Part shown: one piece after another, positions 23,394 through 36,111 of the stretch
Layout: every line of letters begins with the position of its first letter
Position numbering within the stretch: position 1 is the stretch's first letter
From: Cryptomeria japonica
Lineage: Eukaryota; Streptophyta; Pinopsida; Cupressales; Cupressaceae
DNA: 64,000 nt
Assembly: GCF_030272615.1 (NCBI RefSeq)
Contig: NC_081415.1
Span: 421,096,257 to 421,160,256, forward strand
Direction: 5' to 3'
Position numbers and translations under genes: made by a program
Notes under the pieces: generated by a model
What the model was told of the DNA's origin: nothing
What the model saw: only the letters and a program-made list of their open reading frames with translations
Databases searched by the model: none

Positions 23394-24804
23394 TGATGCC
23401 CTACTAAATGGACAAGGTTAGTCTAAGAGAAACAACACAAAACACACAAGAAACCGTTAGTGTTATTCAATCAAAAACTAATCTAAACAGGCATATCAAG
23501 AGAGACACTAAAATCATGCTAATATATCTAACTAATAAAACAAAGATAATGAGGCATCTCCAAATGCCTCTTAGCATGTTCTTAGCTCTTTCTCCCTTGT
23601 TCCTCTCCTCTCCAAGTTCCAAAATAGTGTAGCTCTCAACAGCTTTTTGCACTATGGATGCTTATGGAGGATTGAGATTTGAGTATTTTGCTTCAAATGT
23701 AAAATGAAAAGCTAAAATACTAGATGATAATAAAATGATTGATTTTATCCAAAATGACAAGATATTAGTTAATTATGCTAAAATGCTCTCTTAAAATGCC
23801 TATAGCTTAAATGCATACAAGTTTTTAGGATCTGGATTATGAAGAAATGGGTTCTATTTATAGGAAAAATGGAGCAATGGATGGTTGAGATTGAGTAATC
23901 TCAACAAGGGTCAGGATTGAATGATTTCAAATCCATGTGAGGGCTTTCAACCCAATCCCAAGATGACAAGTGTCAATGTGAGATAGGTTGAGAGGAGAGG
24001 GAATAAGCATTAAATGCTTGACATGACTTTGGGAGTTAATGTCAAGGTTGGTTAAATGAATAAACTCTTTATTCAAAGAATAAAGCTTTTATCCAATGGA
24101 TAAATTCTTGTGCAAATGTGAAATGGATAAATATCGTCAAAACAATAAATGTTTGGGGGGACAAGTTTGAAATAACCATAAATGGTTATGTAAGAGCCAT
24201 AAATGGTTATGTAAGAGCCATAAATGGTCATGTAAGAGCCATTAGTGGTCTTGGAAGACTTTGGGGGTTAATTTGTTGAACACACAAAACATTAAATGCT
24301 TTTCAAAGACTTTGGAATCTTTGAGAAGTGACTCCATTTTGCTTAGGAATGTGACAATAATTAGGGGATGGATTAGGCTAATTAGGAAGGGGTTAGAAGA
24401 ATCTAGAAGGGGATTAGATTTTTGCAAGTGGATTTGGTGGGTGAGGGAAAATAGGATTTTATTAAAATAAAAATTCATTTATTTCAATAAATGTGTGCAA
24501 GTTGCATTTGTAGGAAAATGCAAGTGGGGGGGGGGGGATAATGATTTAAATAAATGTTTTATTTAATTTATTTAAAATAGGAAAAGGGGATTTTATTAAA
24601 TAAATAGATTTTATTTATTTAATTGATTTGTATTTGGTTTAATGAATTAATTAAAATAAATTGAATAATTTATTTAATTAATAGAAGAATGTTTGGGGAT
24701 GAATTAATTAAATATTAATTTAATTAATTGATGGCTAGTGGATTTTTAATCAAATAAATAGCGAATATTTATTTAATTAAGCTGGACAGATTTGTGTGAC
24801 TACA
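23394..24804 (-). repeat. 5' LTR of the Tat element
   Basis: A 1411-bp copy of the LTR at 6261-7656 with TG...CA ends and the CTTAA duplication on its outer side. It carries three copies of the 21-bp ATGTAAGAGCC unit (about 24,188-24,240). A promoter is expected here but no core element is evident. Confidence 0.95.
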
Positions 24805-26554
24805 CTTAATTTTATCACTATAATTACTACTGGAAACTTGAAACCTGTGCAATGATATCGAACATTTGCTATTTTGTGACATATATGTTGTATACTCAAC
24901 ATAGCACACATCTTGACTGCAATCGATATCCTTTTCTGCAGAAACATCATCTTGTTGGAAAAGGAAAATCTCATATTCTGGCACATAACTGAAAATACAT
25001 GCCTCTTTTACATTATCAGCTTGCATACTGAAATAAGGACTCTTTGAAGAATCCTCCTTCTTATTGATCGTATCAAGAAAGCTGTTATCAAGGGGAAATA
25101 AAGGATCAGAGGAAACCTCTTCACATACCATTTTCTTTCTTTGTTTCCATTCTAATGTCAACAATATTAGCAACAGGGGAAGACTGCTCATTGTTACCTA
25201 CCTTTGAATCAGATATTACCCCTTTATCTTCACAATATTCTATTTCAGAAGTTGATGCAATCGTCTCTAGATTCTCATTTGCTTCTTCATATAAAGGGTT
25301 AAGAATAACATGAAGACCCTTCTCAAAAATACTATAACAGAGCACGTCTGCATCTTCATCAAATAATGCATTGATTTTTTCACTAAAGTTATTTCTTATC
25401 TCATCTTCAAGTTGATAAGGAAACCAGGAATTTGAATCTGAACTGGAACAAAACCCAACAATACAATCCTCACAGATATTATCATCAAAAGCTGATGGTA
25501 ACTCATTATCTGAATTTTTATTATCATAGTCCTGCAAACTTTCATCCATTTCAAACATAAAACTTTCCAATTCTTCATACTCATTGTCATATCTATCTGA
25601 AACACAAGACTGCAAACCATTTCCCTGTGAGGTATTCTCCCTGGAGAAATCAATATTGTTGTCCTTCAATAAAGTGACTGACACCATATTTGTCTCTACA
25701 TCTAATATGTCAAACACCTTCTCCTTAGCCTCTTCTTCATCAATATGAGGAATAACCACTGTCTGGGACAAGTTCTCTTCACTCACAATTTTGTTCAAAT
25801 CATAATCGATAATAGGGCTAATGTAATCGATAGGAATATAAAAGTCTTGACATGGTCCTTTAGTTTCAGATTCATGTTTTGCTTCAAACCCTAACATATT
25901 AGGATGATATACCCTTGCAGATAGATAACCCCTAGGAATTCCATGTTTCAAATTGTTTTCAATCTCCATTGCTATCCTATAAGCCTGATGTAAGGTTTTA
26001 GGATCCTTATCTCTTAGCAAATAACTCTCTTCTTCTTAAAATGCAGCCAAATAAACAACTAAGAATACTGCATCATTTGGTCTATAACTGCTAGGAATGT
26101 TGTCCAATGCCCTAGCAAACCTAAGATTAAAAGTAGGTACTAACTCATCTTCTTCCTTTTGAATGTCCATGAATGTTTTCATAACTAAGCTTGGATCAAT
26201 TCTCTCACCAAATTGTTCCATGAATTCCACTTTCAACTCATTCCATGATGAGATAGAGCATACTGGCATGTAGGAGAACTACTCTCTAGCATTTTCCCTC
26301 AAAGGTTGAACACACAACTTCATGAAAACATCTTCCTAATTTATTTCAAAATCTTCCATTAATTCAGAAAACTCCTGCAAATGTTGTTGTGCTGATTTTG
26401 ACTTCTTCCCATTAAATCCTAGTAATTGTTCCCTAACCCCTATAGGAAAAGGATTTGGGAAACCTTAGATACCATCAAAATTTAATGGTTTATATCTTTC
26501 CCTTAAGAAAGCTCTATGATGACTCGACATAGATTGCACATTTGTTTTTGACAT
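24805..26554 (-). pseudogene. Gag-like gene of the outer element, main part
   Basis: From an ATG at 26554 (MSKTNVQ) the minus strand reads a gag frame: ERYKPLNFDGI, AQQHLQEFSELMEDFEIN, then the gag core (SWNELKVEFMEQFGERIDPS, FNLRFARALDNIPSSYRPND, TLHQAYRIAMEIENN). A long acidic, Ser/Asn-rich tail with no zinc knuckle, protease or RT follows. Breaks are TAA and TAG stops in the first 100 codons, a TAA at 26038-26036, and a frameshift near 25,130-25,190. After the shift the frame continues to 24805, where the Tat element interrupts it; it resumes at 6255. This is the only protein of the outer element. Confidence 0.82.
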
Positions 26555-27386
26555 TTCATAAGGAAACACATGCACATGATACATATTTTCATTCATTCCC
26601 TTATTTCTTTCCCTTCTCTTGAACTATTACATTATAAAGATCAAAACATACTCCATCTAATCTTATACAGAAAGATGAAAACCAATCACAAGAGCATGTA
26701 AAATGATCACTACCATTCCCTTCCTTAGTGCTTCTTTCACTATTTAGGGAACATTTTTTTTTACAATTTTCATGAAAATACACTTGACTCATGAAAATTT
26801 AAATACCTAGAAATGCTGAAACGGATGTTGCCTTCTTCAACATGGGATTTGCAAAAATCACCTTCAATCCTTCAAATATTTAACACTGATCTTTTGATAG
26901 AGTCGCCACCTCCTTGCAGAGGACAAATACTCAAACAACTAAAATTTCTTCACACGTCAGATTTTTTTCAACATAACACTACGACACTTCCTTATCATCA
27001 AATGGCCTTACTAATTCTATCCTTAACTTGTCAGGGTACTTCATCATAAGAGCTCAAATCTACTTCATCCTTCCTTCAAATTTCTTGGTTCTTCTTCAAG
27101 TAGACACACACTGGTGCATAGATCTCAGAGTCTCAGATTCGCCACTCACAACTGTGAGGTATTACATATAATCTTGAAAAATGGACAGATCTGGACCGAA
27201 CTCTTTATAGAACAAGAACTACAATAGATTTCTCAATGACATTTATGAGAATTGACTCAAACCGACAAGGGACAGATTAAGAAGCTTCTTCACTCTATGG
27301 GCAAAATCTCCACTATATTTTAGCAAATTTTTTCTAACCAGAGATTCTCTACAGTTCCTTTCATCCCTAGTAGAGTCACCAATTTT
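26555..27386 (-). other. 5' leader of the outer element
   Basis: Non-coding region between the 5' LTR and gag of the outer element. It contains the PBS listed separately; no gene is seen. Confidence 0.6.
27364..27381 (-). promoter_or_regulatory. Primer-binding site of the outer element
   Basis: On the minus strand the LTR end CCAACA is followed by AAAAT and then TGGTGACTCTACTAGGGA. The TGG is in the correct place for pairing with a tRNA CCA end. The 5-base spacer is a little longer than usual. Confidence 0.65.
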
Positions 27387-27612
27387 TGTTGGTTCCCAAA
27401 ATGAACAACAGGTTTACATTGCTTACAGGGCAGAGACCAAGCTGATTTCCTCCAAATATCTATGGAGAGCCACCTCCAACTATCAATATCTGTCAGGATT
27501 GGACCAACAATAACAAGGATAGAAAGTCCTTTTGCGCTTTAGGCTCTGCAAAACCAGGGAGGGTGATCCCTTCAGTAAGATATCCTGCTCTCTGCAACGG
27601 TACTCAGGAACT
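27387..27612 (-). repeat. 5' LTR of the outer element, part 1
   Basis: Collinear with 3353-3576. The left end is TGTTGGTTCC and the piece stops at GAACT, which recurs at 32675-32679 where the LTR resumes. Confidence 0.85.
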
Positions 27613-28699
27613 TACTGAAAAAAAATAGATTATCTCATAATAAGACTCAACAAAAAGGGAGAATGCTCAAGGATGGCAAATCCTTCAGTGATCCTCAACC
27701 TTAAGCTAGAGTATGAGAGAGGGTGAGACAACTTTCAAAAAATACCTAAATCTTAGCAAATGATTGTTCTGATATTTATAAGATTCGTTCTGAGAGATCA
27801 TAAAGAAGATAAAACTGGAAATTGATAAACTAATGAGATTTGCTAGTGGATACCAATTCCTTATTCATTTGGGTTACAGAGTCTATGAACAGTGTTACTG
27901 AAAATCTGATAAAATTTCATCTAATAGCTGGTCTAGCCTGAAACGATACCGCCTTACAATATTGCTCTGCTTATAATCCTTCATCTGAACTACTTATCAA
28001 ATCCTATGGCGAGCCTTATTTCCTTTGTAATATCATTTAAGCATTTTAGTTAACCCCTTGGGCTAAAGAATTGAATAGAAGAATACATACATCATAAAAA
28101 TGCAATAAACAAACTCTCATGCCCAAACTTTTGGGCAAAAACGGAACAACAAATTTTTTTTTTGAAACAACATAAAAATACTAAATACTCTAATGTTTAA
28201 AATGGAATAAATAAGTTTTGTCTTAACTAAAGGTTAACTCGGGAATAAAAAGAATGGTTTCCTAAAGTTGATTTAATCATCTCAATCATTATAGTGTTAA
28301 CATTTAGAGTAGACTAATTATACCCCCAAAAGGGTTATCCCAACTTAATTAATTAATTTAGCTAAATTAATTAATTCCCCTAATTAAAATTCTCCACTAA
28401 TGAATCAAGAGATATTAATTACCTCAATAGTATTTAAATACTCAAGGCTAAATAAAATAACATTAACTCATATTAAAATTAATTAATTGAGCAAACACGA
28501 ATACACTTTTAAATTAGACTAATTAAGTTAACCAAATTGAAATATTATTTTCTTAATAAATTCATTTCTTATTAAAGACATATTTTAATTCCCCCTAGAT
28601 ATTAAATATCATGTATTGACCTTTTATGTTTAACTAAACATTTTACTTTTTAATAGAATCCAATATTTAAATTTACAAAAGAAATTTAACTTAACTTCA

Positions 28700-28991
<292 letters not shown>

Positions 28992-29244
28992 ATAATATTC
29001 CCCAAAATTAATTGTAGAAATACTTTCCCATTAATTTAATTAAATACAAATGGGCTTTACCCATTTCAAATTGAAAAGGGATTTTCCACTCTTTTTATTT
29101 ATATTAATATAAAATTTTGAACCCTAACTAGGGTTGAATAAACTCTATAACTAAACTCCCTTTTTCTTTTTATCTTTATCAAAGCTAATCCTAACCCGAA
29201 ATTGGGTTAGGGCTACTTTTCTCTAACTTATTTTTTAATTTTTT

Positions 29245-29600
29245 TGTGTGTGTGCAGGTGCAGCCATGACATCTGAACAAAGGAAGGGGCCATAGTTTAC
29301 AACAGGCTGGGGGGTTGTGTGTACAGGGGCCGAAGGCCTGGTCTGCACGATGCTGAGTCCGTAGGGCCGAGGGTTTCCGTAGAGGGAGGGGGATGCTGGC
29401 GGTTGGGCGGTGCCACCAGTGGGTCACCCCACTGGGTGGGTCGCGGCCCACACAATGGCACGACCCACTGTGGGGGTTGCGGTCCACTTAGTGGCCGCGG
29501 TCTACATAGTGGCGCGACCCACTGTGGAGGTCGTGGACCACCCAGTGGCCATGGCCCGCGGCTCCCCATAGTGATATGGCCGCCCTGCATAACTTGCGAT
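29245..29600. repeat. GC-rich patch with short internal repeats
   Basis: A strikingly GC-rich stretch in AT-rich surroundings. Imperfect repeats of CGACCCACTGTGG and GTCCACTTAGTGG occur, several of them mutually inverted. ORFs on both strands are open here, but the proteins are low-complexity Pro/Arg/Gly and overlap each other, so I do not call a gene. Confidence 0.6.
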
Positions 29601-29731
29601 TCAATTTTTTTTTCAATATATATATATATAACGACATAAACAAAAAACATAATCATAGCATAAAGTTAAATGATAGAATGTAAGGGTAGAATGTATTTCC
29701 CCCCCTTTTTTTTTGATAGCAGCATACAAGT

Positions 29732-29767
<36 letters not shown>

Positions 29768-30389
29768 AATACAACAGTTCAGAGATAAATTTACAACTTT
29801 AGGCATAAACTTTATATAATGTGCATATATATATATATATGAGTATATATATAAATATATTTATGATTAAATTTATATTTCAATAGCTTTAACAAGATGA
29901 TTTCAAATAAACAGTAGAGAAGTAAATTTTATTTTCTTTTATAGCATATAGTTTCCTTTTGATTTGAAATATACAATATCTAGATTTAGAAAAATACTTT
30001 CCACTTCTACATGCATTTTTAGATTAGGAAAAATATAACAATAAATTTATTTACAACTGCAACTATTTTTTTTTAAAATACCTGCACTACTACATTTAAC
30101 TAATTCCATTTCTTTTCCAATAGCTAATATGACATAAATAAATTTCATTTCAAATCCATTTCTAGAAGTAAAAATCAATAAGGAATAACTCAAATATCTA
30201 TATGGAAATGACTCAAATTTTATTCTTTTCTTTGTAAGAATATACTTAAATAAAATACATCTTTATTTCTTGAAATGAAAATTTTCAAACAAATATGCTT
30301 ATTACATCATGGATCCCCTTTTACAAGTAGGTAGATAACAAAATCAAGCCTATCATTTCTACTAAATGAGGGCTTGCCAAATACATGTA

Positions 30390-30409
30390 TTTTTTTTTTT
30401 TTTTTTTTT
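30390..30409. repeat. Poly(T) run
   Basis: About 20 consecutive T on the plus strand. On the minus strand this is a poly(A) run, which could be the tail of a retroposed sequence lying at higher coordinates, but no gene-like sequence is seen before it. Confidence 0.5.
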
Positions 30410-32674
30410 GCAATTAAATACAAATTAACAATACTAGGATCAACCATAGCTTCCCTTCCAATCTTTTCCCAATCAAACCTGCAATAAAAACTTGTAGGTT
30501 GTGACCATGGAGGCTCACCTCCCAACCTAGGCTTACAAGAAGCCACCCCCGAACTAGGAGAACCAAGGCTAAACGGGAGACACACAATCAATACACATAC
30601 AAGCAAGAAAACTCACAACATTCACACTCCCAACCCAAGGATAGACATCATCACTTATGCGAATTTTCAAGTGGGGTGAAGGTGGACCAAATACCTAGAC
30701 GAGAATTTTGCAAGTAGAAGAACATAATGCCATTGCAAGGCTACCAAGAAGCACATCCACAAGTTCCAAACTTGTCCCAACAATTCCTTATGTCCCCTAA
30801 GGCATACAAGCCAACAAACTCCCCTTATGACCCCCATTGCATAAACAAAACACTATGCAACAAGGGTCCCATAATCTCTTGTGAATCACTCTCTTCCAAA
30901 GAGAGCCTCTACACTCATAGGCTGTCAAACAACCCTTCACCCCAAGGCCACTTTATCCTCCCAAGGGTGAGTTTGGCCTTGAAAACTCCCAAAACAATAA
31001 CATAAAACCTCAATACAAACACATAGGGAAGAACTCAACATCTTCCTAAACATGCTAAGAAATCAACAATGGAAAAACAACTACAACAAATAATCTTTTC
31101 AAATACAAAGCAACATACATGAGATAGTAAACCAACCAACCTTAAATCTGCTAAAAGGATGAAAAGATGTTGTAGGAGAGCTACACAATCCACTAACTTT
31201 TCCTTCATAATACTTAGCCAAAAACTTCCCAAATCCAAGACCAATTTCTCAAGAAAATCTATGTCTCTAAAACTAGAGTGTGGGTGAACAAACTTCTCCC
31301 TCCCAAACCATTCCCTAAGAAGACACTCCTCACTCTTTCCAATCCTCTTGGGAAGGGTGAGGGATGTTCATAGGTTGGTCTTCCCAACATCTTACAAGCC
31401 CTCTAGCCAAGGCACCTAAAAAAGGTAAAAGGAATGGGGAAGAGCAATGTCACTCATGAGGAGGGTTGGCTAATGTAGGTAGGATCCTCAAAAGTTGAAA
31501 TTCGGTCAACTTGGAAAACTCAACTTTTGGGTTGACTAAATAGTCCCTAGGGAGTGGACACATGGCTAAATTTGGCCTTCATCCATAGGTACATCATATG
31601 GCCCACTAAAAATGCCCCTAACTTGACCCTAGGAGTTAGTTTAACCCTCTAGAAAATCACCCAAAGTTTACCTACGGATCAACCCTGAGTTGACCTTTCT
31701 AATGGCTCCCTATCCAAGACTTTCTTGGGGCCATACTAGGATAATTGAAAAATGCATTGGTAAAACAAATTCCTTCCAAGGGACATGTCATTGCCAAATC
31801 ACTTTACAACACATGTGTCAAGTGACACCACAAAAATAATTACACATCACTAAAATAAACATGGCAATGTCCCTTTTTTGAAATTAATAAATTAAATAAT
31901 TTTCAAATTAAACACACATCCAAGCATAAACATTTACAAATTAAAACACATTTACAAATGAGGTGTTGTCTCTCCAAATAGACAACCCTTGGCTTCACAA
32001 ACACACATAGGTTTAGGCTTGATTGTCTGAATAGTTTCCATGGTCACATGGAATAATTTTCCTGCACATCTCACTTTGCACATTAGTAATTCCAAAAATC
32101 ACATATAATATTTTCATATGAAAAGAATACAATTCAGATATTGCATACAATTTTAATTATAATAATCAAGTTTCCAATTATCTAATAACATCCACATAAA
32201 ATAATCTACTAAATGGCATCACCATAATCATCATGGAATTAAAATTTACAGTGCATGCATCTATAATCTCTAGCATAAAAATAAAGTACTGCAAATCAAA
32301 GTAAATGACATCATCATATCAATGTTATCCAAACACTGGATCATATAAAATCTATGTCCATAAAGCATCAAAATATAAAATCAATACTAGGTCCAACATG
32401 AAAATAACTTAAATTCTATGACGGCTCGGGATAGGGCCTCACACAAACAAAACCCTTGATCCCATTTGCTTAAAAGAAGATAAAATCACACATAGGAGAG
32501 TAAAGATTGGGAAAATATATTCGCATTAATATCGTAGCTATCTTTTATCAGATGATAGCCAACAAATTCAAATACAAAATGACCCACTTGAAAAAGGGGA
32601 ACCTGCAACTGTTCTATTACTTTGTTGCTCTACAATATAACATTACAGTCCTTGTTATTCCCTATGACTCTCTA

Positions 32675-34918
32675 GAACTATTTTGGACTTAACCTTGTAG
32701 AAAAGATCTATTTTATAGAGATCCTTCTTAGAAAATTTGGACCCTAACTAATGGACTTGAATTCCCTTTTATAGAAAACAAGGGAGTGACAAGCTTCAGG
32801 CCATTAGATACTTGTCAACAAAACCGAGCCTTAGAGGCTATGCACAATTCTTGTTACAATCACTCCTTATCCGCATGATGGCGCCCGTGATGAGGTGGAA
32901 CCAAAATTTCCAATTGATTATTGGTAGAAACAAATATACTTGAGCCGTGTTGATATCACCCAAATACTCCCGAATGGACTTTGAGATGCTCAGTCTGTTC
33001 CATAGCATTTCTCTTCCTGAAAAGGAAAATAGATCCCAGCATGAAACAAGACTTTCCCTCCAAATTAAAGGAAAATATCCAACCTTTATGCCCCAAATCA
33101 GAGAAAATGGAAAGAGGAACTTGGGGGTAAATATGATTTGTTGAGAAGGCATTGCAGCTTCCCTGATGCTACAGAGATGACTAGTTGCCGGTCCTCACTC
33201 AAACAAATCCTTCTTCCAGTTATCCATGAGCTCCCTCTTGGAACACTCTGCCAACGAAATGCAGAGTAAGAGCGGGGAATAGGCCTAGGGTGACTTTTCT
33301 TAAAAAGAAAAGGATTTCACACCCCCTCTAACAATCCCCTGAGCTTTCACATCCCCTCTGGCAATGAACAACATTAAACTAGAGAAATATCATCCATCCA
33401 GTGTCACAAAATATGGAGTGACTCCATTCTTAATTTTGTTTGAACACCATCCTCTCACTTATGAAGAACTGTTCTCAGAAAAATGAAGAAGCTTGAATTT
33501 GTTTCTACCCATTCTATCATATGCCTAGTGAATTTATAACCAAAAATTCTTTTCAATGTGGCAGTGTTAATCCATGTGAAGAATCATCACCTTGATATCT
33601 TCTGCTCAACTTGTTAGCTACAGATTCCAACAATTATGCCTTAACTCAAATCACCACCATTTCCTAGGCCATCACTCTATTGCCACTGGTATGCGTTCAC
33701 CTTATGCAAATGATTTTATTATGATCTTATTCATTTTTTCAATGTATAGTCTTCTTCTTCAAGATTTCTGTCAACAAATAAATCTCTGAATTCATCAAAG
33801 AACTTGTGATTCATCACACTTGAACTGGAAGCTTTTCCAAATCCTTTCACATCTCTGAGCTATCATCTTTGACTATCAAATCAATCCTAAATTGACAAGT
33901 CTGAATCCCATTCATTATGCCTTTTCCCGTGAGCTATGATTGGGTCATCCAAAATCCCTCCAAACTTCTCATTTGAAACCTTGCCGCAGATCTCATCTAG
34001 CTTGGAAAATCTAACGGTCATTTCTTGCCAACTTAGCACTTTGACTTTCCAACTGTGCTTGTGGACCCACAAAACCCTGACTGAATAGTGCTATATCATG
34101 CTTCCACCAAGCTCCGTTAGCAACCTCTCTTTAAGCCTTCCTGATCATCTCGAGACACGTGACTTCATCCTGTGATGTCACGGTCCTTAATCTCCTTGCA
34201 ACTTCCAGTGCAGGAATACGAGGGTCGTCCGATCTGTTCAATCTTTACTGCTTTGCATATTGCTCGTCAACTCCTCCAAGACTTAAAAGTCGAGCACCTT
34301 TTACCTTAGGATAAAAACATCTCCATTCATTCTGAGCATGTGCAAATTGATGGGATAGTTAGTAGACTGACCTTAACCGCCTGCGAATTGGTAACACAAT
34401 ACTTTCGACCGGCTGCGCTGCTAACCTTGTCGGTTTCTATTGATAACATGTGACACAATCTTGTGATGCCGCGGTCATTAAAATCCTTGCACCTTTGATT
34501 GCAGGGAAGCGCTAGCCATTGGATGCATCCTTTCTTTAACAAACGATCAGAGTATTTAGGACCTTTTGGACTTAGGAAAATACAAGTGCAGGCATAAATA
34601 TTTTAAAAAGGGGATCGGTAATAGGAAAGTTATGCGCTTGACTTAGGGGAATTATTATTTCACAAACCGGTTGATCAACATTATGCTTAGGGAATAAGAC
34701 GACCCTGCTCATGGAAAGGGTACCCTCGATTTTAAGTGGGAAAAATTAACAACAAAATATATCATCGCTAGGGTTTTCTTTACAAAATGTAAGAAGTTTT
34801 GATAAACCCTAAACCCTAGACCTTGAATCGTTCACAGAGAATACAAGTAAAACCTGAAAAATCAATGTTTTGGGCTTAAAATTTGAAAATTTCATGAAAT
34901 CAATTTTAAGGGCTATCA
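32675..34918 (-). repeat. 5' LTR of the outer element, part 2
   Basis: Collinear with 3572-5795 with many substitutions and a few short indels (for example a 30-bp difference near 34,447-34,480). It ends in CTATCA next to the GCCCC target duplication. Confidence 0.85.
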
Positions 34919-34952
34919 GCCCCAAAGACATGAAGAAAGAAAATATGGATAG

Positions 34953-35033
34953 ACTAACAAGTCTATACTACGAAGCATTGGATGCCCCAAAGACACGAAC
35001 ACATCCAATGCTTCATAGTATAGACTTGTTAGT
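34953..35033. repeat. Strong hairpin: 32-bp arms, 17-nt loop
   Basis: Left arm 34953-34984 (starting ACTAACAAGTCTATACTA) and right arm 35002-35033 pair at 31 of 32 positions. The loop starts CCCCAAAGACACG, nearly repeating the sequence at the insertion junction (GCCCCAAAGACATG, 34919-34932). It could be a small inverted duplication or a small-RNA precursor shape; there is no expression evidence. Confidence 0.8.
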
Positions 35034-35297
35034 GTACTCATCTTTTCTCTCATCTTTTCCTTTAAGGTTTGATATTCATGGGAATCTGTAACTCTGCGTA
35101 TAAGAAGCCGATCCAAGCAACTTGTGGTGTTGTTGTTCGTGTTGGTTCTATTGGACCCTGCAATTAAGATTCAATACACATTATTCAATAAGATTAACAA
35201 TGCAACATGATGAAATATTGAAAAGTGCATTAACTTATTGAGCTTCTCTTTGTTTCAAGAATAGTTTAATATTCTCTACTTAATAGGGCCAACCACG

Positions 35298-35451
35298 TAA
35301 TGTTTTAATTGAAAAATTATTAGTTCAATGATTGCAAGTTTTGTGTAGAAGATGCTCTAAAATCTTGAAATGTAAAATTTCTAACTGTTTTATGGGAAGC
35401 CTTAGATATGAGGGGATATATTTTTGTCTTATTTAAGTCCTTAGTTTGACT
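35298..35451 (+). repeat. About 153-bp direct repeat, copy 2
   Basis: Partner of 2596-2748. Homology starts at TAATGTTTTAATT and ends at TTTGACT. See the finding on the bracket around the LTR nest. Confidence 0.8.
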
Positions 35452-36084
35452 TATCTATGAAGTATAAAAAATGGGCTTATCATCCCATTTTAATTATTGC
35501 AAAAGATTGAAAAAGCCATTTTTAAATGGGTTCACGTGAAACTGTGATGTTTAAGTTTGAAATCAATCCCTAGGTTTGGAGGGAACTTTTGAAGGCTTCT
35601 CCAACCCTACATTTGACCTGAATACAAAAGAATCAAAGTTGGACCCATAGTTAACTTTAGTTATAAAGAATAGATTGTATTTCTCTCCCAAGAAGCCCTA
35701 GTTTTCTTTCAGCTTAATCATGACCGCCAAAGATGAGGAGTTTCAATCCTAACAACAAATTTTGGATGGTAATAGTGGCTGAAAGATGCAACAACAACAG
35801 TTTAATGAAGGGACAACAATTACTCTTAAATTAAGGGACAACCGTTACTCTTAAATGATGCCATCTAGTAAGAACCTAGTGGATGCAAGGAATATATGAT
35901 TAATGAAATTCAATAAATAGGCATCATTATTCTTTTGGCAATATCATATGTTGTAGATACAACAATGTTGGACATAAATTATAGTATTGTAGGAGTAATC
36001 CTGTGAGATCATTCAGGTATAATATAATAGTAGGAACATTGGACAAGAAAAAGAAATAACCTAAGAATTTTTTGAGAAGAAAAC
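35452..36084. other. No gene seen
   Basis: AT-rich sequence between the 153-bp repeat and the DNA transposon, with a short duplicated phrase AAGGGACAAC...TTACTCTTAAA at about 35,805-35,855. No supported ORF. Confidence 0.5.
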
Positions 36085-36088
36085 AAGG

Positions 36089-36111
36089 GGGTAAGTGCAC
36101 AAAGATGGTGG
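36089..36111 (+). repeat. Left terminal inverted repeat
   Basis: 23 bp ending in AAGATGGTGG, pairing with 47132-47154 with two mismatches. The arm continues less perfectly to AAGTGGACAC at 36129-36138 after an insertion of about 12 bp. Confidence 0.7.

Larger units (their letters stand above)
6261..24804 (-). mobile_element. Complete Tat-lineage Ty3/gypsy LTR retrotransposon
   Basis: An 18,544-bp element on the minus strand. LTRs at 6261-7656 and 23394-24804 end in TG...CA and are flanked by the perfect target duplication CTTAA (6256-6260 and 24805-24809). Reading the minus strand the order is 5' LTR, PBS, 2.7-kb leader, gag, protease, reverse transcriptase, RNase H, a second archaeal-type RNase H, integrase, a 5.7-kb 3' region with an antisense ORF, PPT and 3' LTR. 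The dual RNase H, the large size and the extra antisense ORF are known features of the Tat/Ogre group. All coding frames carry stop codons, so this copy cannot make its own proteins. Confidence 0.95.

Noticed and set aside
29191-29656. ORFs on both strands of the GC-rich patch
   Set aside because: They overlap one another, are Pro/Arg/Gly low complexity and follow from the lack of AT-rich stop codons.
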